A stretch of DNA of 53,664 nucleotides from Shewanella sp. TC10. Its GTDB lineage: Bacteria > Pseudomonadota > Gammaproteobacteria > Enterobacterales > Shewanellaceae. How positions within the stretch are numbered: position 1 is the stretch's first letter; each line of letters starts with the position of its first letter. Shown piece after piece: positions 47,237 through 53,664 of the stretch. The notes beneath the pieces are model-generated. The model made no database searches and was not told the origin of the DNA. It was given only the letters and a program-made list of their open reading frames with translations. The stretch is from the NCBI RefSeq assembly GCF_009663145.1, contig NZ_VKHR01000037.1, positions 2 through 53,665 of the forward strand, in the 5' to 3' direction. A program made the position numbers and the translations under genes.

Positions 47237-48622
47237 TTATAGCTCGACTAAAATGGACAAAATTGTGGTGAGTTTATTTTCAAGTTCTTGCCACTCAGCC
47301 AATGGATCAGAGCCTGCAACAATACCAGCACCTGCAAAGAGGTTAATTCTACCTGGCTCAATCAGAGCACTGCGAATTGCTACTGAAAACTCGCTTTCAT
47401 ACTTATTGAGATAACCGCAAGCCCCAGCATACCAGCCACGATTATAACCTTCACGCTGGCGTATAAAGCTTAATGCAGACTCTTTGGGAAGCCCACCAAC
47501 AGCTGGAGTCGGATGCAAACCTTGAAGTAATTGAAAGTCATTTACTCCCGCTTTTAACTCTGCACGAATTGAGCGATGTAAATGCTGAATATGCGTCAAC
47601 TTGAAAATTTTGGCTAACTCATCGGCACCAACATAGTTACTAAGCGGAGTGAGCACGTTGACAATTTGCTGTCTGACTAGCTGATTTTCATGGCTGTTTT
47701 TAGAGTCTTCCAGTAATTGATTCGCTAAAAAATCGTCTTCTTCTTGATTTAATCCACGCACTGTCGTGCCAGCCAATGCTTCGGTAAACAATTCTTTCTG
47801 TCTGCGCAAATACAGGCGTTCTGGAGAACATGAAATAAAGGTTCTATCTGGGCTAAATTGAAAACCGAACTGGAAACTATTAGGGTTTCGCCCTTGCCAG
47901 CAAGCCAGCACCATCCATGGGTCAACCACATCGTTAATTTCTAACTGAGTTTGACGAGATAGCACCACTTTCGGGGTGGTTTGATTAAATTTAGGTTGAG
48001 TGACCTGTTCAACCAGTTCCTTCCAGCGTTGATAGTTGGGTAAATCACTACGACCCATTAACGGCAGTTTGTTAGGTGGTGATAGAGGTTTAGCTGGTTT
48101 TAACTGCTTAATTGCTTCAATGGCGGCTTCACATTCCGCTTGTGGGTCTGTGTTTTCAAAATTTAGGTTAACCAACAATTTGACAATATTGCCATGACGA
48201 CGAAGCTCAATACGCGGCAGCACAAAGCGGGTGCGGCCAAAGTCTGGCCAGCATTCAACGGTGCGGTCAAAGGCAACACCGCCATAGTAGCGAATATCTT
48301 GATTGCTGCTTTTACCACGCTGAGATTGGTAAATTGATGCTAATAGTTCATCATCAATTTCTTCTTCTTGCTTAAAATCTTTACATGCCCCAATTGCAGC
48401 AACCTCTTCTTGTTTCTCACGCCCATGCCAATAAATTCGAGGGTATTGAGTTTGAGCACCTAACCAAGAGAGTAAAGGAATTGACTTTGCTTCCACAGAG
48501 ATCTGCACCACGGGTTCCTTGGCATGTGCCAACTTCATAGCGTTTAGCTTGTCGATTAACTGGCTAAATTGCTCAGAAAAAATGTGGCTAGGCAACAAAG
48601 ACTCCAATAGTTGATAACTCAA
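47237..48622 (-). CDS. menF: Isochorismate synthase MenF
   Basis: Converts chorismate to isochorismate, the first committed step of menaquinone synthesis. The chorismate-binding C-terminal domain has the ALAGTT segment, HLHRSIRAEL, HPTPAVGGLPK and a C-terminal GAGIVAGSDPLAEWQELENK block. The 461-residue length agrees with MenF rather than the shorter EntC. Menaquinone is used for anaerobic respiration. The gene is monocistronic here. Confidence 0.9.
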   Translation of the reverse strand: MSYQLLESLLPSHIFSEQFSQLIDKLNAMKLAHAKEPVVQISVEAKSIPLLSWLGAQTQYPRIYWHGREKQEEVAAIGACKDFKQEEEIDDELLASIYQSQRGKSSNQDIRYYGGVAFDRTVECWPDFGRTRFVLPRIELRRHGNIVKLLVNLNFENTDPQAECEAAIEAIKQLKPAKPLSPPNKLPLMGRSDLPNYQRWKELVEQVTQPKFNQTTPKVVLSRQTQLEINDVVDPWMVLACWQGRNPNSFQFGFQFSPDRTFISCSPERLYLRRQKELFTEALAGTTVRGLNQEEDDFLANQLLEDSKNSHENQLVRQQIVNVLTPLSNYVGADELAKIFKLTHIQHLHRSIRAELKAGVNDFQLLQGLHPTPAVGGLPKESALSFIRQREGYNRGWYAGACGYLNKYESEFSVAIRSALIEPGRINLFAGAGIVAGSDPLAEWQELENKLTTILSILVEL

Positions 48623-48853
48623 ATAGATGAAATGAGGAAGAGTAGTATGGGTTTATGTAAATTATGCCTTAAGTTAATGAAGGGTTCAAAAACTGTCAAT
48701 CTTAAGCCGCTCATGCTGTGATCTTAATTGCTAATATAATCGATAAATTGGGTTACGAATGATTATCAATCCCCCTAAATAACTGAATTTGTAAGGTGTT
48801 ACATCTTGGTACATTTTATTTGGAGTATTTAGTCGAGACGGGATAAAATGCTC

Positions 48854-48868
48854 ATGTGAAATTCACAT
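48854..48868. promoter_or_regulatory. Perfect palindrome upstream of the HD-GYP gene (site 1)
   Basis: ATGTGAA-T-TCACAT type palindrome of 15 bases. It resembles a CRP site with shortened spacing (3 instead of 6), so CRP binding is unlikely. It lies 75 bases upstream of the HD-GYP start. Confidence 0.4.
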
Positions 48869-48891
48869 TTTTTAAATATTAAGCCAGAAGT

Positions 48892-48910
48892 ATTAGCATT
48901 TAATGCTAAT
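48892..48910. promoter_or_regulatory. Perfect palindrome upstream of the HD-GYP gene (site 2)
   Basis: ATTAGCATT and AATGCTAAT flank a single T, a 19-base perfect palindrome 33 bases upstream of the start codon. It could be an operator or a 5'-leader hairpin. The remainder of 48623-48943 shows nothing else recognisable. Confidence 0.45.
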
Positions 48911-48943
48911 GTTTAATTAGAGTATTCGGAGAGTTACCCGTTA

Positions 48944-50122
48944 ATGAGCCAAGTTGAACAGTCAAAAGATGTCATTCGCATTCCTGTAAGCCGTTTAGGT
49001 TTAGGTATGTTTGTGGTAGCAATTGATCGTAAAGAAAGCAAAGTGGCCATTAGTAATGCTGGGCAAATTAAACACCGAGACTCGATAACTAAATTAAACC
49101 AAGCTGGGATTAAAACCGTTTGGGTAGATGTTGAACGTTCATCAGATAACTGTGGTTTAAAGAAAAAAACTGCAGCTTCATTAGCGAGAAAGCCTGTCGC
49201 CACTCGCGAAACCAAGCAAATTCAAGCCAAAAAAATTCTCAGCGAAGCTAAAAACTTAGTCCGTAAAGTACTGTCAGAAACCTATGAAGGGAAGGCGGTA
49301 GAAGTCGCGCCGTTTGAAGACATTGCCGATAAAATGATTGAGTCAGTAATGGATGATGCCGATGCGCTTAAATGTGTCTCAGCGCTGCGAACTAAAGATG
49401 CTTATTTACTTGAGCACTCCGTTAATGTTGCGTTTTTGCTGGTGACATTTGGTAAGCACCTTGAGCTTGATAAGGCTTTATTAAAAGAAATGGCTGTCGG
49501 TGGTATTTTGCACGATATTGGTAAAATCCAAGTAGATAACAAGATTTTACACAAGCCAGGCAAGCTTACTGATGAAGAATTTGAAGAAATTAAAAAACAT
49601 CAGGTATATGCCGTCGATATCATGAAAGAAGCAGAAGGCTTATCGCAAATCAGTAAAGATGTTTGCTTAATGCATCATGAAAAGCTTGATGGAAATGGTT
49701 ACCCTAGGGGACTTAAGGGTGATGAAATACCCCAGCACGGTCGCATGAGCTGTATCGTTGATATCTTTGATGCCTTAACGGCGACCCGTTGCTACAAAGA
49801 GGCCATGAGCCCAGCGGCAGCATTCAAAATTTTAATGAAGTTAACCCCATTTCACCTTGATCAAACCTTGGTATATGAGTTCATTCGTTGTGTGGGTATT
49901 TACCCTGTGGGATCACTGGTGCAGCTATCAGATGAAAGGGTCGGTATTGTATGGGAGTCAAAGGGACGCGATGCACTTAACCCTGTGGTTAAGTGTTTTT
50001 ATTCCTTAAAACATAGACGCTATACCGATGTTACATTTGTGGATTTACGTAAGTCAGATTTGAATATTGAACGAGGTATTTCTCCGCGTTCTTTAGAAGT
50101 TGACCCTAGTCCATTTTATTAA
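48944..50122 (+). CDS. HD-GYP domain cyclic-di-GMP phosphodiesterase with DUF3391
   Basis: A 392-residue cytoplasmic protein. The N-terminal DUF3391 domain (about 8-110, starting RIPVSRLGLGM) is followed by an HD-GYP domain (about 140-320). Metal-site residues appear in HDIGKI near 189 and HHEKLDGNGYP near 245, with the GYP triad in GNGYPRGL. Both are intact, so an active c-di-GMP phosphodiesterase is likely. Such proteins lower c-di-GMP and favour motility. The gene is monocistronic, with a terminator hairpin after it. Confidence 0.93.
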   Translation: MSQVEQSKDVIRIPVSRLGLGMFVVAIDRKESKVAISNAGQIKHRDSITKLNQAGIKTVWVDVERSSDNCGLKKKTAASLARKPVATRETKQIQAKKILSEAKNLVRKVLSETYEGKAVEVAPFEDIADKMIESVMDDADALKCVSALRTKDAYLLEHSVNVAFLLVTFGKHLELDKALLKEMAVGGILHDIGKIQVDNKILHKPGKLTDEEFEEIKKHQVYAVDIMKEAEGLSQISKDVCLMHHEKLDGNGYPRGLKGDEIPQHGRMSCIVDIFDALTATRCYKEAMSPAAAFKILMKLTPFHLDQTLVYEFIRCVGIYPVGSLVQLSDERVGIVWESKGRDALNPVVKCFYSLKHRRYTDVTFVDLRKSDLNIERGISPRSLEVDPSPFY

Positions 50123-50136
50123 TTCACAATAAATAC

Positions 50137-50169
50137 AAACGCTCAATGAACACTCATGAGAGCGTTTGA
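50137..50169. terminator. Hairpin downstream of the HD-GYP gene
   Basis: CAAACGCTC and GAGCGTTTG (with one extra A) pair around a loop of about 14 bases, 15 bases after the stop. Confidence 0.6.
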
Positions 50170-50269
50170 AGTGTGTTTTTGGATTGTTCCCATTCACCAG
50201 CGTCACCCTTTTTAGCTTTCTTGTTGTATATTCCCTTTGACTTACTCTCAATCCATTTTCGGAGACAAA

Positions 50270-50926
50270 ATGAAATCCTTAGTTAGCATTAGTGTCATCA
50301 TTCTTTCTTTAGCTTTACTTTTCCCAGGAGTGACACAGCCAATTTTGACCATACAAGGCAGTATCGAAAAAGCCGAATTGGTGGAAACTGGGGTTAATAT
50401 GTTTACCGAAAGTTTATCGGAAAGCTCCCGTGACAATGCTCGCAGCATGATGCAAATGGCCATCAATATGTTTGGTTTCGATTCTATTGAAGGTGAAGTA
50501 GAGGTTTTTTATAAAACCCGCAGTATCTTGGATACGATCAATGAGCTATATCAGTCGAATAATGTCATTGTTGCCGGATTAGTTGGTTTATTTAGCGTGG
50601 TATTTCCTGCGCTGAAGCTTTTACTTATGCTCGTTATCTGCTTGCCTTGGTTTAGCCAGAAAAAACAGGGTGTCATTAAGGTTATCAGTGCGATTGGCAA
50701 GTGGTCTATGGCTGATGTATTCGTGGTCGCGCTAATCATAGTGTATATGGCAGGTAATGCTTCAGCGGGTATGGGAGAGCTGCTGAAAACCACCGCCCAA
50801 TTTGAAAGCGGCTTTTATTTTTTCAGTGCATACTGTGTCTTTTCCATTGCTAGCCATTGGATAGTCTCTCGTTATTTTATCAAGCCTTCTCCAAACTCTA
50901 CCCTCAATAGCGAGCCAAGCAAATAA
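50270..50926 (+). CDS. Paraquat-inducible protein A (PqiA)-like membrane protein
   Basis: A 218-residue inner-membrane protein with about four helices: N-terminal (about 3-22), a periplasmic domain of about 75 residues, and three more helices. The segment KWSMADVFVVALIIVYMAG is the hallmark of the PqiA family, which in E. coli works with MCE proteins (PqiB) in lipid transport across the envelope. No MCE gene is adjacent. ATG at 50270 is chosen because GGAG lies about 7 bases upstream; the in-frame start at 50237 has no support. Confidence 0.82.
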   Translation: MKSLVSISVIILSLALLFPGVTQPILTIQGSIEKAELVETGVNMFTESLSESSRDNARSMMQMAINMFGFDSIEGEVEVFYKTRSILDTINELYQSNNVIVAGLVGLFSVVFPALKLLLMLVICLPWFSQKKQGVIKVISAIGKWSMADVFVVALIIVYMAGNASAGMGELLKTTAQFESGFYFFSAYCVFSIASHWIVSRYFIKPSPNSTLNSEPSK

Positions 50927-51105
50927 CATTAGTTTCTAAAACCATAGTTGCTAAAACCATTTAAAAATCAAATGTGATTGAAAGTGTAAATCTGCATAAC
51001 TTAGATACAATCAGTATTGGCGGGATAAATAGACAATTTAGATAATTAGGTTGAGTATTCTAAATTGAGGCAATGAGGGTTTTATGATCCCATTGTTAAA
51101 AGAGA

Positions 51106-51303
51106 TTGTTTAAGAGCCAAGCCCAAATCAAACTATTTAAAGCTATTGCCATTATTAGCTTATGTATTATTGCCGTGGTTGCATCGGTGCAAACCACTGG
51201 ATTAGTGCGTGCGGTCATTGAACTAATCGCGTTTGGTGGGCTAATTGGACTTGCGCTAGCTAAGCCTTACATTCAGCCCCAAGATGCTCAAGACTCTGAG
51301 TAA
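51106..51303 (+). CDS. Small two-helix membrane protein, hypothetical
   Basis: 65 residues with a basic start, hydrophobic helices at about 12-30 and 34-53, and an acidic tail. The start is doubtful: TTG at 51106 has AAAGAG nearly touching it. The upstream ATG at 51084 is in a different frame and runs into a stop at 51111, so it encodes only nine codons. No family was recognised. Confidence 0.55.
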   Translation: MFKSQAQIKLFKAIAIISLCIIAVVASVQTTGLVRAVIELIAFGGLIGLALAKPYIQPQDAQDSE

Positions 51304-51414
51304 GTAAATTGCTCCCAATTTCCAACCTTAGTTCTAACAAGTAAACCTAAAACACAGCAAAGCTTGTGTACGGAAGACTATTTGAGCGTTTTCGACTCTT
51401 TAATATTTTATCGT

Positions 51415-52356
51415 TTATTGACCTACCCACAATATATATCCCAGTGAAGAGCTGCCAATGGCTAACCAGAGTAATATTCCCAATAATAAAGGTTTAGGCC
51501 CATTAGCACGCATTTTACTTACGGTAATACCAGCACCGATTAAGAATAAACATACAATCAATAATTGCTTCGATACGCTAAATAACACTTCATACACTGG
51601 CTGACCTTGGGGGACGAAGTAAGCTGTGAGAATGGCTAAGCAATAGAAACCAATAAAGTAGGGAATCGATATTTTTGATTTATCGCCGCCAAAGATAATT
51701 GCGCTGAGTAACGCAATAGGGATAATCCACAATGCGCGGGCTAATTTGATAGTGGTCGCGGTTTTAAGAGCTTCATCACCGTAAGCTGATGCAGCGCCCA
51801 CTACCGAAGACGTGTCGTGTATGGCAATGGCACTCCAGACTCCAAAATCATATTGACTCAAGGATAGAGCATGTCCAATGGTTGGAAATAAGAATAACGC
51901 TGCAGAATTGAGTAAGAAAATACAGGCTAGTGATACAGCTATCTGGTCGTTCTTAGCATTAATTGCTGGCGCGACCGCAGCGATGGCACTGCCGCCACAA
52001 ATCGCAGTGCCGCAACTGATCAAGTGACCGGTTTTATCATCTAATTTCATTAACTTGGTTAATCCAAATCCCAAAATCAATGTGAAGAAAATCGAGCCAA
52101 CGATTAAGGCTAAATTATTACTGCTGGCCGCAATCGCCTCAGGTAAATTAATACCAAAGCCAAGGCCTACTATTGAGTAAGCTAAAAGTTTTTTAGTGAT
52201 TTTATTTAAATCGAGAGACGCTGGCACCATGCCTAAACTGGCAAGGGTAAAGCCCATAAGCAAGGCTATAGGGGAAGAAATGAAGGGAGCCAAACAGATC
52301 AAACCTATGGCAATAAATAGCCAAAGTTTGAATTGCGCTGAAAAACCAGTTGTCAT
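51415..52356 (-). CDS. YeiH family putative sulfate exporter
   Basis: A polytopic inner-membrane protein of 313 residues from ATG at 52356, with about ten helices. It matches the YeiH/UPF0324 family. The conserved [18 protein letters not shown] block near residue 117 and [18 protein letters not shown] near 178 are typical. Family members are annotated as putative sulfate exporters and may respond to sulfonates; the substrate is not proven. It is divergent from the PAS/sigma-54 activator, which may be its regulator. Confidence 0.87.
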   Translation of the reverse strand: MTTGFSAQFKLWLFIAIGLICLAPFISSPIALLMGFTLASLGMVPASLDLNKITKKLLAYSIVGLGFGINLPEAIAASSNNLALIVGSIFFTLILGFGLTKLMKLDDKTGHLISCGTAICGGSAIAAVAPAINAKNDQIAVSLACIFLLNSAALFLFPTIGHALSLSQYDFGVWSAIAIHDTSSVVGAASAYGDEALKTATTIKLARALWIIPIALLSAIIFGGDKSKISIPYFIGFYCLAILTAYFVPQGQPVYEVLFSVSKQLLIVCLFLIGAGITVSKMRANGPKPLLLGILLWLAIGSSSLGYILWVGQ

Positions 52357-52482
52357 GAACAATCACTCAAAATATTGATGAGCCATTGTAACAACTCAGA
52401 TGGCATTGAACGATAACAGAAGATGAAAAAGCATCTGCTTAAGTGAGTTTTGCGAACTTACATGAGTGAAATATCTAATTAG

Positions 52483-52500
52483 GTCGCGAAATATCGTGAC
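52483..52500. promoter_or_regulatory. Imperfect palindrome between yeiH-like gene and sigma-54 activator
   Basis: GTCGCGAAATATCGTGAC matches its own reverse complement at 14 of 18 positions. Its place in the divergent promoter region makes it a candidate operator for the neighbouring activator. Confidence 0.4.
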
Positions 52501-52547
52501 TTAACTATAATGGTAGGATTATTAGCGTTGACTTGGATGGATTTTCG

Positions 52548-53664
52548 ATGACATCTCCACAAGATTTTGCCACAAGCCACTTTCTGCCAGAAAACACCCT
52601 GTTACTCAACGCCATAACTGAGGGTGTTTATGGCTTTGATCTTGATGGTAACGCGGTGTTTATTAACCCAGCTGCAGAGCAAATGACTGGCTGGAAAAGT
52701 GCTGAGCTGATTGGCAATAATATTCATGATTGTCATCATCATAGCCATGCCGATGGTAGTCACTACCCTCAACATGATTGCCCTATATATCGGACATTAC
52801 ATGACGGTATTGCTCGCCAAGTCACTGAGGATGTATTTTGGCGCAAAGATGGCAGTTGTTTTCCTGTTTATTACAGCTCTACCCCTGTATACGATAACGG
52901 GGTGTTAATCGGTGTTATCGCGATATTTCGAGACGTCAGTATTCAAAAACATACCGAAGACTCATTGCGTGAAGCGTTAGCGCAGGTGCAAGCATTGTCT
53001 GAGCGACTGGCTTCCGAAAATCAATATTTACTCACTGAACTACAGGGGAAACAGGGCGCGATGGGCTTGTCTGGAAACAGTGAAGCCATTAATCATTTAA
53101 CTCAGCAAATTAACTTAGTGGCCAATACCGACAGCACGGTACTTATATGTGGTGAAAATGGTACAGGTAAAGAGCTGGTGGCCAGAAGCTTACACCAATT
53201 AAGTCACCGCAAAGATCACCCTTTAGTCAGTGTTAACTGCGCAGCTTTTTCAGCATCCATATTAGAAAGTGAATTATTTGGCCATGAAAAAGGCGCTTTT
53301 ACCGGTGCTGTGAGTCGGCGTAAAGGTCGTTTTGAGTTGGCGCACAATGGCACCTTATTTCTGGATGAAATTGCTGAGTTAAGTCTGGAGGCACAGTCAA
53401 AATTATTGCGGGTTATTCAAGAGCAGTCTTTCGAACGAGTAGGTAGTAGCGAAACCATTAAGGTCAACATTCGACTAATCGCCGCGACTCACCATGACTT
53501 GCAAGCGCGGGTGGAGCAAGGCTTGTTTAGAATGGATTTGTATTATCGCCTTAACGTGTTTCCTATTATCGTGCCGCCACTACGCCAGCGACGCGAAGAT
53601 CTTCCTGCTTTAGTGAGTGATTTAGTGGCGTCTTTAAGTCAGAAGCTAGGTAAAAAAATTACCA
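52548..53664 (+). CDS. PAS domain-containing sigma-54-dependent activator (partial, runs off window)
   Basis: An open frame from ATG at 52548 to the window edge (372 codons, 3' end missing). An N-terminal PAS domain (about 18-130) includes a Cys/His-rich stretch DCHHHSHADGSHYPQHDC near residues 64-81. A short coiled linker (about 131-165) precedes an AAA+ domain with GENGTGKELVA (Walker A), the ESELFGHEKGAFTGA motif that contacts sigma-54, and LFLDEIAEL (Walker B). There is no receiver domain, so the signal is probably sensed by the PAS. The DNA-binding helix-turn-helix should lie beyond the window. Confidence 0.9.
   Translation, partial: MTSPQDFATSHFLPENTLLLNAITEGVYGFDLDGNAVFINPAAEQMTGWKSAELIGNNIHDCHHHSHADGSHYPQHDCPIYRTLHDGIARQVTEDVFWRKDGSCFPVYYSSTPVYDNGVLIGVIAIFRDVSIQKHTEDSLREALAQVQALSERLASENQYLLTELQGKQGAMGLSGNSEAINHLTQQINLVANTDSTVLICGENGTGKELVARSLHQLSHRKDHPLVSVNCAAFSASILESELFGHEKGAFTGAVSRRKGRFELAHNGTLFLDEIAELSLEAQSKLLRVIQEQSFERVGSSETIKVNIRLIAATHHDLQARVEQGLFRMDLYYRLNVFPIIVPPLRQRREDLPALVSDLVASLSQKLGKKIT

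Noticed and set aside
47133..47414. 93-codon plus-strand ORF
   Set aside because: Mostly antisense to the 3' end of menF, no ribosome-binding site, no recognisable domain.

Overview
The window reads as a contiguous chromosomal segment from a marine gammaproteobacterium, almost certainly Shewanella or a close relative. The evidence is the gene set and order (hemN, yihI, cytochrome c4, engB, spf, polA; kbl-tdh; waaA, kdkA, coaD, mutM; the tup-mob-moe-moa operon; an NtrC-type two-component pair next to ryhB, then yhhQ and menF), the fused MobB-MoeA, and moderate AT content with TTG/GTG starts. Genes such as polA, engB, hemN and mutM usually lie in the origin-proximal part of gammaproteobacterial chromosomes, and a perfect DnaA box sits just upstream of polA.

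Layout. 1-8.8 kb: a PAS/GGDEF/EAL membrane protein with changed catalytic motifs, a lysophospholipase-like hydrolase, a DUF885 lipoprotein, adenosine deaminase, a 269-bp MITE-like inverted-repeat element, and hemN. 8.8-16.3 kb: a DUF2489 protein, yihI, a zinc-ribbon methyltransferase, the CsrA-sequestering RNA csrB, cytochrome c4, engB, a candidate unnamed sRNA, Spot 42 (spf) and polA. 16.6-21.8 kb: elbB, glpEG, kbl-tdh and a TetR regulator. 22-33.8 kb: lipopolysaccharide and surface-glycan genes (waaA, kdkA, two GT9, GT8, GT25 and GT4 enzymes, wecB) with a CDP-glycerol-type pair (a TagF/TagB-like transferase and a HIT-cytidylyltransferase fusion), closed by coaD. 33.8-41 kb: mutM, a small membrane protein, and a tungstate/molybdate uptake plus molybdenum-cofactor operon (tupABC-mobA-mobB/moeA-moaA). 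41.3-53.7 kb: an NtrC-type response regulator and histidine kinase, two tandem RyhB-type RNAs, a GNAT acetyltransferase, the preQ0 transporter gene yhhQ behind a probable preQ1-I riboswitch, menF, an HD-GYP protein, a PqiA-like protein, a small membrane protein, a YeiH-type transporter, and a PAS/sigma-54 activator cut by the window end.

The richest content is non-coding: csrB, spf, two RyhB copies, a further sRNA candidate and a riboswitch. Together they link carbon-storage control (CsrB), carbon catabolite control (Spot 42 with a CRP box), iron limitation (RyhB with Fur boxes) and queuosine precursor uptake. No CRISPR array, prophage, integron, complete insertion sequence, rRNA or tRNA was seen.
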